Below, piece after piece: positions 34,413-44,784 of a stretch of DNA of 64,000 nt. The DNA is taken from NCBI GenBank assembly GCA_023078555.1, contig CM041202.1, positions 3,964,022 to 4,028,021 of the forward strand, read 5' to 3'. Positions within the stretch are counted from its first letter, which is position 1; each line of letters begins with the position of its first letter. The DNA comes from Ulva prolifera (Eukaryota; Chlorophyta; Ulvophyceae; Ulvales; Ulvaceae). Below the pieces are notes generated by a model. The model made no database searches, had not been told where the DNA came from, and saw only the letters and a program-made list of their open reading frames with translations. The translations under genes were made by a program, and so were the position numbers.

Positions 34413-34815
34413 TGCATGGTCAGTATCTGAGTCAGATACTTGAACTATGACCTTGTTCGACCTATACAGAGAGCTGGAATGTGTCTTCTCATTCGCGGGC
34501 TCGTGACTGCCACGTGTCACCCCGTGCGTGCATCCGTATGTGCACATGCCTTGTGCGCTACGAGGCACTTTCACAACACCTCAAAAGGCTTAATGGCTCA
34601 CCTAGGGGATGGGGGGCCACTTGATGCACTTCTCAATTTGACGGTTGCGCCTGACATGAAAGTCGTAGCGCACAGACTCCCGATTAACAGGCTTCAGTGC
34701 AGAAATCGTTTCGTCGAGGCTGACCGCCATGCATGGCGGGACGAACCCCAACCGGGGTTCATTGTCCTCGGCCTGCGCGAATTCTGTCTCGCCACCGATC
34801 ATTGCGTACGGCAGC
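34413..34815 (-). other. Flank of copia B with an uncharacterised open segment
   Basis: A minus-strand open segment at 34602-34802 encodes 66 residues (GGETEFAQAEDNEPRLGF...) without recognised domain. Copia B adjoins it directly. It might be an exon or remnant disrupted by copia B, but there is no support beyond its openness. Confidence 0.25.
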
Positions 34816-35165
34816 TGTTAGAAAGTCTATCCTTCATACAGGTCAGACACGCAGTCTTACGTCAGGTCAGGAGGCCAGCATCTCATACCCACTGCGCACA
34901 GAGGTAGAACCAGAGAGATGCTGAGGGAGAGACAGGATACTGCTAGTACCGTGAAACAGTGAGAAGAATGGTTACAGCTCTCTGTGTGCACATCCATATA
35001 TGCACACTGAATAGTCAAGATTACGGCGGGAAATCCTCGCAGGATCTCCCTCACTACTCCGGGACAATCCTACTGGCGGCTTACCCCTGCACCAGATCCG
35101 CAGACCGATCGTGCAAGGGTGCACCTGTCACCACGCTGCTGCCCGCAGGCGCATGCATTGTGACA
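34816..35165 (-). repeat. Copia B 3' LTR
   Basis: A 350-bp block beginning TGTTAGAAAGTC and ending GCATGCATTGTGACA, closely related to the LTRs of copies A and C. In the sense direction it is preceded by the purine tract TTTATGGGGGAG (35166-35177 on the plus strand as its complement), the same polypurine tract as in copia A. Confidence 0.88.
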
Positions 35166-35193
35166 CTCCCCCATAAACCCTGCTACGTTTCCA

Positions 35194-35592
35194 CTAGTTA
35201 GAGTTTATTACAAACTTCTTGTAAAGCGGGACCTTGGTAAACACATCCGCCAATTGATCGACAGTGCTAACCCATTCTACCTTAAGTTCATCCATCTGGA
35301 CATATTCCCGCACTCGCAAGTGCCGCACACGAATGTGCTTGGATCTGTCAGTGGACACAACATTCACAGCCAAGATATCGGCACTCTTATTATCACCCCA
35401 CAGAGTCGGCTTATGTGGGACGAGGTTCATATCGAGAAGCAACTGCTTCATCCACATGAGCTCGTTGGCTGTTGCACTCATCGCAATGAGCTCAGTCTCT
35501 GTTGTATCCCAGCCACTATACTCTGCTTCTTCGAACGCCAGAGAACACAGTTCCCATACACCCGAACAATCATACCAGACACACTCTTCAGA
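35194..35592 (-). pseudogene. Copia B RNase H end
   Basis: The minus strand reads TTETELIAMSATANELMWMKQLLLD, then LWGDNKSADILAVN and SKHIRVRHLRVREYVQM, then QLADVFTKV. These are the C-terminal blocks of the copia RNase H and match copia A. The frame is disturbed after VFTKV and, on the other side, is cut at 35592 by the solo-LTR-like repeat. Confidence 0.85.
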
Positions 35593-36467
35593 TGTCGGAC
35601 CCAGCAAGCGCGCAGTATATTTTACAAAAGAGTGAACGGGAGAAAACAAACACTGAAACCGAATCTCATCCGCATCAACATCAACACAGCGCGCAGTATA
35701 AATACTGCTTGTGATGCGCCCAGGACTACCCCCTGCTATGGCTGGCCTCGCCAAGATGCTGCACACCCTACGCAGTCATATGATGGAATCCCCAATAAGT
35801 GAGGGATCCCCAGTGACTTGTGGTGACACGCTGAAATGCGTGAGTGTTTGACAGTGTTCTGTGCGAAGTGCGTGGTGCATGAGGATCTCTGAGGAAGGCT
35901 GCGCACGATGCAGCCCCATGGGCGGGCATGGCGCGCGCCAGAGATCGACACGCTGAAAGCTGGATCTCATCCCGAGATTGTGCGCGATAATGTGCAGCAT
36001 CTTGACATAGCCGCCACAGTGTGTAACTAGAGGGGCGCCGGGACTGAGCTGTCCGTGCCTGTGTGCATTTTGACGTGCACAGCTGAGTCTGACGGCGCGC
36101 AAGCGCAACGCGTCTCCGCGACGCGTGCGACTGCCCGATCTGGCGGATGGTTGTAACTTGTCGCACAGGCGGCCTCATAAGCTGAGGTCACTTGTGTTCG
36201 CGTGCATGATTAAGTGCACGACCTTTTATAAGCTGACTTTGTGAAATGCAATAGAGTGTGTGACCATACAAGTGTGTGCGGCGCAAGCGCCACGTGTATG
36301 TATCTCGTGGGATTCTGACTTGGTGATCTTCGTGAAGCACGGGATCTTAGTATATACAAGTGTGCCATGACATGCGCATGTGTATGACTGTACATCATGA
36401 CTCAATGCATGAGTTTCATGCATTGTGACCACAGGCCTGCGCCAGCGTGAGGTGCCATCTCACGACA
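35593..36467 (-). repeat. Solo-LTR-like repeat, copy 2, inside copia B
   Basis: In the minus direction the block runs TGTCGTGAGATGG...GGGTCCGACA, with TGTCG/CGACA termini. It matches 11559-12348. A TATA-like TTATAAAAGG lies in the sense direction near 36224-36233, as expected for an LTR promoter. Compared with copia A, about 120 bp of host sequence (equivalent of 38997-39118) is missing at the site, and the flanks (TCAGA and GCAGA) differ by one base. The insertion was therefore followed by, or accompanied by, a deletion. Confidence 0.7.
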
Positions 36468-38206
36468 GCAGACCAATGTTCCTTCAGACTACTAGACATG
36501 TGCCGGGCCAGGGCATGTGCTACATAGCTCAGGTCAGGTCGTGTCACTCCTGCAATACCGTACTAAATTAAACCCATCGACACGTAACGCATAACCCAGG
36601 CCTGCAGTGGCGTTGAAACACCTCGCTGTAACGCATAACGGTGGCCAGATGGGTCGTATCTCCAGGAATATTTCGTACACCCGTAACGCTTGGGGCTCCT
36701 CACGTCACGTACTGCATGTCGCAGCTCACCGTCTAGCACGTTTGCAACAACTCCGAACAACAACGCGCAATTTGCTCATTCAATCATCCTCCTCATAGAA
36801 CTGCGTCTGTAATGTGTCATCATCAGCCAGCACCTGGTCTAGGTACCCCGCTGCAGCCATATGCTCTTGCGTCTCGTCCTCGCCAACCTCACAATCTCGC
36901 ATGAGCTCAAGCATAAAGATCTTGATCATAGTTGACGTACTCATCGTTATCGTAGTGATCATCACCGTCATGTTGTTCGTCTACGTCGGCAACATCTCCG
37001 ATGTTGTCACTGGGCGACATGTTTGCTAGACACACAACTTCACGCTTGGCGACAAAGCAGTTTCACTGTGCTCATTGTTGGCATAGAGACTCATCAGCTG
37101 ATGTGTCCTAGCTGATGCATGTCCCTTACATGTACTTCGGTGCTAGTTTTCAAACACGTGCCGTGTGTCACCGCGCTACAGCCCTGCACCGCTGCTGCAG
37201 CAGGTCGCGCGCTCTGCGCACGCGCCTTTGTCATGTGTAACGCTCAGTTGTACGCCGAGTCTTCAAAAAAATTAAAACAGCTATAACGCATAACGGTAGC
37301 CAAATTGTCGTGCCCCATATATATTTTGTACACAATAACGCTGGCCTCGATGTCGATGGGTTTAATTTAGTACGGTATACTGGATGCTCCCTACAGCACT
37401 CATGAACCTGGAATGCTCAGCAGCACTGGCTTTCTCAAAGTCAGGATGCTCCTTCACACTCCTTAGCTGTTGCCGCGGCACTAATGGAGTGGGAGATTTA
37501 CGACAGTCAGACATACTGCACTTGTCCAGCAAGTTCCGGATTTTGGTACGTTGTGTCATTGTGATTGTTTTGGCCTTTCGATCACGCATGATCTCAGTGC
37601 CAAGTGCCCAAGACAGGTCACCTAGATCTCTTCCTTCAAATTTCGTGAGAATGACACTGATGATTTCTTGCAGCCCCGCGGAGCAACTGACAATGAATAA
37701 ATCGACTGATCATCAACCCACAGAAAAATGAAACATCGCCCGGTATTTCTGACATACAGTCCAGGGTCACTTTGTGCGCACACAAACCCCGGTTCAGTCA
37801 AGACCTTTATTTAAGCTCTATGCCACTCGCGAGCGGCTTGCTTCAGGCCATACAGTGTTTTATGCAATTTCCATACACGTGCTGTCCCGTCTGTGAAGTG
37901 CGGGGGCTGTTCAACGAAGACCTCTACCTCCAGGTCACCGTTTAGAAAAGCACATTGTATGTCTATATGCCTAATCTCCAGATCCTCCTGAGCATCAGCA
38001 GACAACAACACACGCAGTGTTGCGTAACTACCGACAGGGGACCAAGTCTCGAAAAAATCTATCCCTTCCACCTGAGAAAAACCACGAGCTACATATCGTG
38101 CCTTGTAACGCTGAATGTCACCCGTAGGTCCGCGCTTGATCTTGAACACCCACTTGCCCGAGATAGCTTTCTTACCCGCAGGCAGATAGCACAACACAAA
38201 GGTCCC
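36468..38206 (-). pseudogene. Copia B reverse transcriptase part
   Basis: Two pieces on either side of the TA-flanked element belong here. From 38206 down to 37800 the minus strand reads SGKWVFKIKRGP, YKARYVARGFSQVEG, FFETWSPVGSYATLRVLLS and HIDIQCAFLNGDLE, ending LKQAAREWHRA. The piece at 37731-37378 continues with the connection domain (KIRNLLDKCSMSDCRKSPTPLVP). The RT catalytic stretch near 37700 is frameshifted. The segment 36557-36468 continues the same sequence. The N-terminal rest of this gene lies beyond copia A at 44785. Confidence 0.88.
36558..37375. mobile_element. TA-flanked inverted-repeat DNA element, 818 bp
   Basis: The inverted terminal repeats are 25 bp and perfect, beginning CCGTACTAAATTAAACCC (36558-36582 and 37351-37375). 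Comparison with copia A shows the empty site GCAATATACTGG, so a TA dinucleotide was duplicated (36556-36557 and 37376-37377). This fits the Tc1/mariner group or a related MITE. Subterminal copies of ATAACGCATAACGG occur near both ends. Inside, a minus-strand segment (37018-36780) encodes a very acidic sequence in two frames, ending DDTLQTQFYEEDD, which could be a piece of a transposase or another captured gene. Confidence 0.9.
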
Positions 38207-38554
38207 TGTCAGAAAAGCTATCATACGTGCAGGTCAGGACGCGCAGTCCTTGTTCAGGTCAGGTCAGGACAGCCAACATCTCATACCTGCTGCGCACAGA
38301 GGTAGAACCGAGAGATGTTGAAGGGAAGTGCTAGTACCGGGAAACAGTAAAGAGAATGGTTACAGATCTCAGTGTGCACATGCTTATATGCACACTGAAC
38401 ACTCAAGGTTACGGCGGGAAACCCTCGCAGGATCTCTCTCACTACATCGAGACAATCTAGGCTGGCGGCTTACCCCTGCACTGGATCCGCGGATCGTCCG
38501 TGCATGGGTGCACCTGTCACCACACTGCTGCCCGCAGGCTCATGCATTGTGACA
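38207..38554 (-). repeat. Copia A 3' LTR
   Basis: 348 bp, identical as far as I can see to 44437-44784. In the sense direction it starts TGTCACAATGCATGAG and ends CTGACA. It contains a TATAAG box at 38383-38388 and the repeated AGGTCAGG motif. Directly upstream in the sense direction is the purine tract at 38555-38566. Confidence 0.95.
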
Positions 38555-38571
38555 CTCCCCCATAAACCCTG

Positions 38572-41500
38572 CTACGTCTCCACTAGCTGGAGTTTATTAC
38601 GAACTTCTTGCAAGGCAGGTCCGGGCAGCACTTTAGTAAACACATCCGCTAACTGATCAACAGTGCCTACCCATGCTACCTTAAGTTCGTCCATCTGGAC
38701 ATATTCCCGCACTCGCAAGTGCCGCACACGAATGTGCTTGGATCTGTCAGTGGACACAGCATTAACAGCCAATATGTTGGCACTCTTATTGTCACCCCAC
38801 AGAGTCGGCTTATGTGGGACGAGTTTCAAATCGAGAAGCAACTGCTTCACCCACATCAACTCGTTGGCTGTTGCACTCATCGCAATGAGTTCAGCCTCTG
38901 TTGTATCCCCAGCCACTATACTCTGCTTCTTCGAACGCCAGAGAACACAGTTCCCATACACCCGAATAACCATACCAGACACGCTTTTCAGATCAGCAGA
39001 GTTCGCAAAATCTGCATCCGAATAAGCCTCTAACAAACACCCGTGTCCCTCAGAGCCTATAAACTTTATTCCTAAATTCTTTGTGGACTGCAGGTATCTC
39101 AGAACATGTTGCACGGCAGACCAATGTTCCTTTAGACTACTAGACATGTGCCGGGCCAGGGCATGTGCCACATAGCTCAGGTCAGGTCGTGTCACTCCTG
39201 CAATATACTGGATGCTTCCTACAACACTCATGAACCTGGAATGCTCAGCAGCACTGGCTTTTTCCAGGTCAGGATGCTCTTTCGCACTCCTTAGTTGTTG
39301 CCGCGGCACCAAGGGAGTGGGAGACTTGCGACAGTCAGACATACTGTACTTTTCAAGCAAGTTTCGAATTTTGTTTCGTTGTGTCATGATGATTGTTTTG
39401 GCCTTGCGATCACGCATGATCTCTGTGCCAAGTGCCCATGCAAGTTCACCTAAATCTCTGCCCTCAAATTTTGTGAGAATGATGTCGACAAGTTCTTGTA
39501 ACCCCGCAGAGCTACTAAATATGAACAAGTCATCGACCCATAAGAAAATAAAGCAGCGACCAGATGTTCTGACATACAGTCCGGGATCACTTTGTGCGCA
39601 CACAAATCCCATCTCAGCCAAGACCTTTATTAAAGCTTTATGCCACTCGCGAGCAGCTTGCTTCAGGCCATACAGGGTTTTATGCAATCTCCAGACACGT
39701 GCTGTCCCGTCAGTGAAGAACGGGGGCTGTTCAACGAACACTTCTTCTTCTAGCTCGCCATTCAGAAAAGCGCACTGAATGTCTATGTGCCTAATCTCTA
39801 AGTCTTCCTGAGCAGCAACTGACAGCAACACACGCAGTGTCGCATAACTACCGACAGGAGACCAAGTCTCAAAAAAGTCTACACCTTCTACCTGAGAAAA
39901 ACCACGAGCTACATATCGTGCCTTATACCGCTGAACCTCGCCAGCAGGCCCACGCTTGATCTTGAGCACCCATTTGCCCGAGATAGCCCGTTTGCCCGCA
40001 GGCAGATAGCACAACCCGAAGGTTCCGTGCTCACCCAGTGCATCTACCTCCTCCTGCATGGCACGCAGCCATGCATCCCTGTCAGCACTCGCGAGCGCTT
40101 CCTTCAAAGAAGGCATATCAGGGTCGGAGGCCTTCTGCTTCCTGGCGGCAGCTGCTCTGCGCGACCCACGACGCTGAGCATTCTGCTGCTCACCAGACTC
40201 CACATGCTGAGGCTTCAGGCCTGCACAGGACACTCCACAGTCAGCCGCGGCTGATGTGTCCTGATCGCAAGCTGAAGCATCCATAGCAACTACAACTGTT
40301 TCACTACTAGCAATGTCAGAGCCCGCAGGCTCATGCATTTGTACAGCTGCTACATCCGCAGCCAATGGAACAAGGCGTCTGCGTACAAGAGGATTGATTT
40401 TAATACGAGGTAAGGCAGCTGGAATGGCCCTCACCTCGTCAGGCAAATCAACCCCAACCGCGGCTGAGGGGTCCGGATCCTCTCCCCCTAATTCGGACCC
40501 GGTCTCCACCTCATCTGGCTCATCCTCCCAGAAGGGCCTCGGCGCCTCAGCTCCTCGCAAGGGCTGAGCAACTGCCCCCGCGCCAGATGCTGAGGCCGCT
40601 GCCGAATTACTCCCAGAGCGGACCCGCTGAGCCTCCAGATTCTGATGAGCCGCAGCTCTTTCATCATCTGAGACGGTGTAGTCCATGCGCTGTTCGTCAT
40701 CGTCGTCATAGATGCCAGGACTGTCATCATCGGACGGATCCTCCATGTCGTCATCAGACGCACTGACAGACATTCGAATGGGGAGCGCAACTTCTACACC
40801 AGGGTCGTGCAACACAGCATTGCGCGTAACAACATACCGCGCGGTGCGAGAGGGCGTGGCGACAGGATGATACACTTCGCCGGGAACACGAGGGGGAGCA
40901 GGGACGGCAGGTTGAGCAGCAGCTCTGGACATTGCACGCGTGCGATGCAAAGCTGTTCTGGCTATTTCCGGCGTTGCCCTAGCAGGGTCACGTCGGATAA
41001 TCTCCGCAGAGGAGCCAGCTCCAAATCGTGGAGAGTACGCAGTAGGATCAGGGTCAGGGTTGTCCTGCCGGAATGTCATTTCCATGACAGGAACCCTACC
41101 ATGGCCAGGGGGGGTGTGAAGCTGGTCACGCAGACGGCGCAACACTCCCCCATCATACGTGTGCTCTGCCGCGAAAGGAGGTACATCTGCGTCAGTCACA
41201 CGCTCACCCTCATCGTCCCCCTCGAAAGCAACCGTATAGGAGTTCGCAAACTCCTCAGGTTCCCTCTTGTCCACAACGGCGGACGCATCGTACTTGCGTA
41301 CGTGCCGGATCATCTGATCCGCAGTGCACATCACCTGACGCACAACAAAAACCCTACCCCCAGGAACGTCCTGGGCGTACACACGCTGCATGCTGGGGCC
41401 CAACCCAGCCCCGACCCAGTATGCAGGCACACCCCGCGGGGACAACTTCCGCAGCTTGTCATCCCTAGGGTATGCATACACTTCAACCCCCCATGGACGC

Positions 41501-44130
41501 TGCTGCCGCAGCAGATCTTGGAACACCTCAACGGAGGTGTCTCGGAAAAAGGCCATATAAGGAATGATATCCTTATCACAAGACCGCACCAAAAACTCAT
41601 CTAATTCTGTCGTCGCAAGCAACTTGTACTTGCGTTTCTCCTCATCCCTCAACTTATCGCGCTCGGCCTTTTTCATGCGCTTACCTTTCCCCAGGCTCTT
41701 CTCAGCTTCGTCAACGTCCGCAGACGCATTGACAGCATGCTGAGCTTTCAGGCCCTTGAGGATGCTCGCCAGTTTGTCATGGTACAATGCCGATGATGGC
41801 GTGAGATTGTGACCATGGACAACGCTGGCGAGGCATTCTATCCACAGGAACAGAGGCAGGCCGCTCGCGAGCAGCACAACACGGAGTGACTCAAAGGCCA
41901 CTCCGATCCTCCTCTCGATCATGCCATTACAGCGATGAGCGGCTGTGGGGGTCAAGCGGTGAGTGATGCCACGACGCTGGAGGTAGAGCTTTAAGGCCGC
42001 GACCATAAACTCTCCCCCTTTGTCGGTGTGTAGGATGCGCACACCCGGTTCACCTGGCTTCACCACATTCACCCGAATGCGTTCGATAATATAAGAGATC
42101 ATGGCCGCAGCCTCACTCTTTTTGCGCAGACCTACCACGAAAGTATAACGGGTAAAGGCACACATCACAAACAAAACATATTTCACACCACCAATTCCTA
42201 CCGGAGAGACAGGACCAGCTAAATCGGCGTGCAGTTGCTCACCAGGCCACTTGGCCTGACCCATGAGCTCACGATCATTGGCAGAAAACTTGCCCGCAGG
42301 CACTTTGCCAATTCTGCAGCCGTGACATCGATTCCCTAGTGGCTCGGAATCGACATCCAAATTCAAATGACCATAAAAGTCACTGTTAGACTGCATGCGC
42401 TTGAGGACCCAATTTGACTGGTGGAAAGACAAATGTGCTATAAAAGCAGGTTCCAGCAAGTATGCATCATATGGGACCTCAGCTCCCCCAGCATTGGGTC
42501 GCTTCAGGTCAACGGCCGCAACCGCCACATGATGCCACTGCTGTTGATCCTCAATAACTGAGGTCGGACTGCTCTGGTTAGACCAGACTACCCCCCTATT
42601 GACAGGCGCACCGACGAGAATGGGTTTCGTATCTACCGCCATTTTAAAGGCAAAAACAGGATGACCGTCTACATCTAGTTCCTGAAATTTGACGTTATCC
42701 TCTACGCCGGTAGCCATATCACCCAGACCAGGGACATATAATACATTCCTACGCGTGTCTAGGAACATTTGCTCTGATCTAAGACCCATCGTGCTGAGCA
42801 AGTTGTACGGACATTCAGGAGCATAGTAAACACCAGGGATTTCCACATCCAGTGGGTGCGTGTTCCCATGCTTGTCCACATAAGCACCCAGGTTCACCTG
42901 AATGGTTCCCCTACCCATGATAGAAAGCTGCCCTGGTCCCGCGAGATTGGCAACTTTCTGACACGGGCCGTACTCAGTGAACATTTCCCGATTTCCTACT
43001 ATATGCATGTCCGACCCACTATCAACAATGATGTTCCACGGCATGGACGCGTCCGGCTGTGGATACTTGGCAGGCATTTCAATAGTGCAAACATCTCTGG
43101 CCGCAGCCTGTTTGCGTTGGGGGCAGTTCGCACGCAAATGTCCCTTCTTCTTGCAGAAGAAACAGGTCCTGGTCTCCTCGCGAGGAGCCTGGCCAGCTGC
43201 GAGAGCAGCGACCAAAGGGCCGTCACCACGGTGCTGCTTGCGCCAGCCATGGCCTGGTTTGCCCGCGGGCGCCCCAGACCTAGCCTGCAGCGACCGCTGT
43301 TGTTTGAGCAAATCGGCATGCTCAGTCAAACGGGCTATTATCACATGAGGGGAGGAGTGTTGAACTTCGCCGCGCACAGCGTTGAACTCTTCCCCCACCT
43401 CTAACAGTTTCAATCGAAGCCATCGCTGGCCCACATCGGCACCTAGTGCCTCCAGTTGAGTGTACACACTCATCACCTCACCACAATATGTCGCGACATC
43501 TTTATTGTGTTGTGACAAAGAATTGAACCGACTCCACAGTCTGTGGATCTCGGCTTCAGTGCTAGGTCTGTACTTGGCAGTCAAGTAAGACCATGCTTCA
43601 CACAAATGTGACATGCGATAGACAGTCGTCCTATCCGCGTCAGGCAAAGACATTAGGACCTGTGTCCTCGCCCTAGCATGAACACGCTGTTCGTCCGCAG
43701 ACGGTGCGTGCTGCAACAAATGATCTAACTCGAACTGACCTAACCACAAAAAGACTTTCTGTTCGTACGCAACGAAACTTTCAGTCTTGTAATTCCAATC
43801 AGGCAATTTCCCTTTAGTCAAATCAGGTTCGCTACGTCCGCGAGATGCGCGCAGCGCCTCGGTTAACGTCTCGAGTGATATGAGTGACTCAGCGTGACCA
43901 AGATCGTCCACAGCATGAGAGGAAAAAGGCACCTGTTGACTGCTCTGCCCAGTGTGGGAAGAGGGTCGTGGCCGGACAATTCGGCCGCCCCGGAGCAACA
44001 TACCCGCAGGCTGTTCTCCGTCAGGGAGCTGCTGGTCAGCGTCCCTGTCGACGAGAGGCTGCTGGTCAGCATCGTCTCGCCTCTCTTCGCGAAGAGAGTT
44101 GGCGTTGGAGTTTGCGTTCGAGAGAGACAT
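38572..44130 (-). CDS. Copia A Gag-Pol polyprotein
   Basis: One uninterrupted frame of 1852 codons holds all copia domains in order. Gag occupies residues 1-330 with a knuckle CFFCKKKGHLRANC near 320. The protease has VDSGSDMHIV near 372. Integrase has an HHCC domain at about 560-605 (HLSFHQ...CHGCRIGK) and a core with LHADLAGP (about 633), HTDKGGEF (about 703) and GMIERRIG (about 737). A long acidic, low-complexity stretch covers about 1100-1330. RT spans 1370-1600 with ARGFSQVEGVDFFETWSPV and the active site WVDDLFIF (usually YVDD). RNase H is at 1700-1835 (AYSDADFANS, TTEAELIAMS, GDNKSANILA). Gag and Pol share one frame without a visible shift or stop, as in many plant copia elements. It could be active. 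Confidence 0.96.
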   Translation of the reverse strand: MSLSNANSNANSLREERRDDADQQPLVDRDADQQLPDGEQPAGMLLRGGRIVRPRPSSHTGQSSQQVPFSSHAVDDLGHAESLISLETLTEALRASRGRSEPDLTKGKLPDWNYKTESFVAYEQKVFLWLGQFELDHLLQHAPSADEQRVHARARTQVLMSLPDADRTTVYRMSHLCEAWSYLTAKYRPSTEAEIHRLWSRFNSLSQHNKDVATYCGEVMSVYTQLEALGADVGQRWLRLKLLEVGEEFNAVRGEVQHSSPHVIIARLTEHADLLKQQRSLQARSGAPAGKPGHGWRKQHRGDGPLVAALAAGQAPREETRTCFFCKKKGHLRANCPQRKQAAARDVCTIEMPAKYPQPDASMPWNIIVDSGSDMHIVGNREMFTEYGPCQKVANLAGPGQLSIMGRGTIQVNLGAYVDKHGNTHPLDVEIPGVYYAPECPYNLLSTMGLRSEQMFLDTRRNVLYVPGLGDMATGVEDNVKFQELDVDGHPVFAFKMAVDTKPILVGAPVNRGVVWSNQSSPTSVIEDQQQWHHVAVAAVDLKRPNAGGAEVPYDAYLLEPAFIAHLSFHQSNWVLKRMQSNSDFYGHLNLDVDSEPLGNRCHGCRIGKVPAGKFSANDRELMGQAKWPGEQLHADLAGPVSPVGIGGVKYVLFVMCAFTRYTFVVGLRKKSEAAAMISYIIERIRVNVVKPGEPGVRILHTDKGGEFMVAALKLYLQRRGITHRLTPTAAHRCNGMIERRIGVAFESLRVVLLASGLPLFLWIECLASVVHGHNLTPSSALYHDKLASILKGLKAQHAVNASADVDEAEKSLGKGKRMKKAERDKLRDEEKRKYKLLATTELDEFLVRSCDKDIIPYMAFFRDTSVEVFQDLLRQQRPWGVEVYAYPRDDKLRKLSPRGVPAYWVGAGLGPSMQRVYAQDVPGGRVFVVRQVMCTADQMIRHVRKYDASAVVDKREPEEFANSYTVAFEGDDEGERVTDADVPPFAAEHTYDGGVLRRLRDQLHTPPGHGRVPVMEMTFRQDNPDPDPTAYSPRFGAGSSAEIIRRDPARATPEIARTALHRTRAMSRAAAQPAVPAPPRVPGEVYHPVATPSRTARYVVTRNAVLHDPGVEVALPIRMSVSASDDDMEDPSDDDSPGIYDDDDEQRMDYTVSDDERAAAHQNLEAQRVRSGSNSAAASASGAGAVAQPLRGAEAPRPFWEDEPDEVETGSELGGEDPDPSAAVGVDLPDEVRAIPAALPRIKINPLVRRRLVPLAADVAAVQMHEPAGSDIASSETVVVAMDASACDQDTSAAADCGVSCAGLKPQHVESGEQQNAQRRGSRRAAAARKQKASDPDMPSLKEALASADRDAWLRAMQEEVDALGEHGTFGLCYLPAGKRAISGKWVLKIKRGPAGEVQRYKARYVARGFSQVEGVDFFETWSPVGSYATLRVLLSVAAQEDLEIRHIDIQCAFLNGELEEEVFVEQPPFFTDGTARVWRLHKTLYGLKQAAREWHKALIKVLAEMGFVCAQSDPGLYVRTSGRCFIFLWVDDLFIFSSSAGLQELVDIILTKFEGRDLGELAWALGTEIMRDRKAKTIIMTQRNKIRNLLEKYSMSDCRKSPTPLVPRQQLRSAKEHPDLEKASAAEHSRFMSVVGSIQYIAGVTRPDLSYVAHALARHMSSSLKEHWSAVQHVLRYLQSTKNLGIKFIGSEGHGCLLEAYSDADFANSADLKSVSGMVIRVYGNCVLWRSKKQSIVAGDTTEAELIAMSATANELMWVKQLLLDLKLVPHKPTLWGDNKSANILAVNAVSTDRSKHIRVRHLRVREYVQMDELKVAWVGTVDQLADVFTKVLPGPALQEVRNKLQLVET

Positions 44131-44421
44131 CCTGCATCAGGACAGATGGTTGTTTGTCGCGCGCAGCAACTAACCAGTGGGATTGCTCGCAAGCAAACAG
44201 GTTGAGAAAACAAACGAACGCGTTCGCTCTTCTCAGCGCTGATCATTAAAACAAGCTTCTCGAATTGTGTCTAACAACAATATGCTACGAGAGAGCTAAA
44301 TGATTCCTGCGCTTTTGACCGCAGTCTGAGCGCCGGCGGAACAGTGGAATGCCCGCCGTGTCTGCGCGCAGACATTGGCCGACGGCTTTCCTGAACAAGA
44401 CCATAAACAGACATAACGCTA

Positions 44422-44436
44422 ACATCACCGATACCA
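44422..44436 (-). promoter_or_regulatory. Copia A primer-binding site
   Basis: In the sense direction TGGTATCGGTGATG follows the last base of the 5' LTR. Copies B and C have TGGTATCGGTGAATG at the same place. A TGG start matches the CCA end of a tRNA primer. The first seven bases equal those of the initiator-methionine site common in plant copia elements, and the rest differs, so the tRNA used is not certain. Confidence 0.6.
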
Positions 44437-44784
44437 TGTCAGAAAAGCTATCATACGTGCAGGTCAGGACGCGCAGTCCTTGTTCAGGTCAGGTCAGGAC
44501 AGCCAACATCTCATACCTGCTGCGCACAGAGGTAGAACCGAGAGATGTTGAAGGGAAGTGCTAGTACCGGGAAACAGTAAAGAGAATGGTTACAGATCTC
44601 AGTGTGCACATGCTTATATGCACACTGAACACTCAAGGTTACGGCGGGAAACCCTCGCAGGATCTCTCTCACTACATCGAGACAATCTAGGCTGGCGGCT
44701 TACCCCTGCACTGGATCCGCGGATCGTCCGTGCATGGGTGCACCTGTCACCACACTGCTGCCCGCAGGCTCATGCATTGTGACA
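44437..44784 (-). repeat. Copia A 5' LTR
   Basis: 348 bp, the partner of 38207-38554. It should contain the promoter of the element; a TATAAG box lies at 44613-44618 in the sense direction. The base after its outer end begins the GTCCC target duplication (44785-44789). Confidence 0.95.

Larger units (their letters stand above)
38207..44784 (-). mobile_element. Copia element A, complete and recent
   Basis: The element is 6578 bp. Its LTRs (38207-38554 and 44437-44784, 348 bp) match at every position I compared. They start TGTCAG and end TGACA. The 5-bp target duplication GTCCC flanks it (38202-38206 and 44785-44789), and both flanks belong to copia B. Between the LTRs lie a primer-binding-site-like TGGTATCGGTGATG directly after the 5' LTR, a leader of about 300 bp, one open gag-pol frame and a purine tract TTTATGGGGGAG directly before the 3' LTR. 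All parts expected of an autonomous Ty1/copia element are present. Confidence 0.96.

Noticed and set aside
40807-41604. 265-codon open frame on the plus strand
   Set aside because: It lies antisense to the intact copia A polyprotein and is a by-product of its codon composition.
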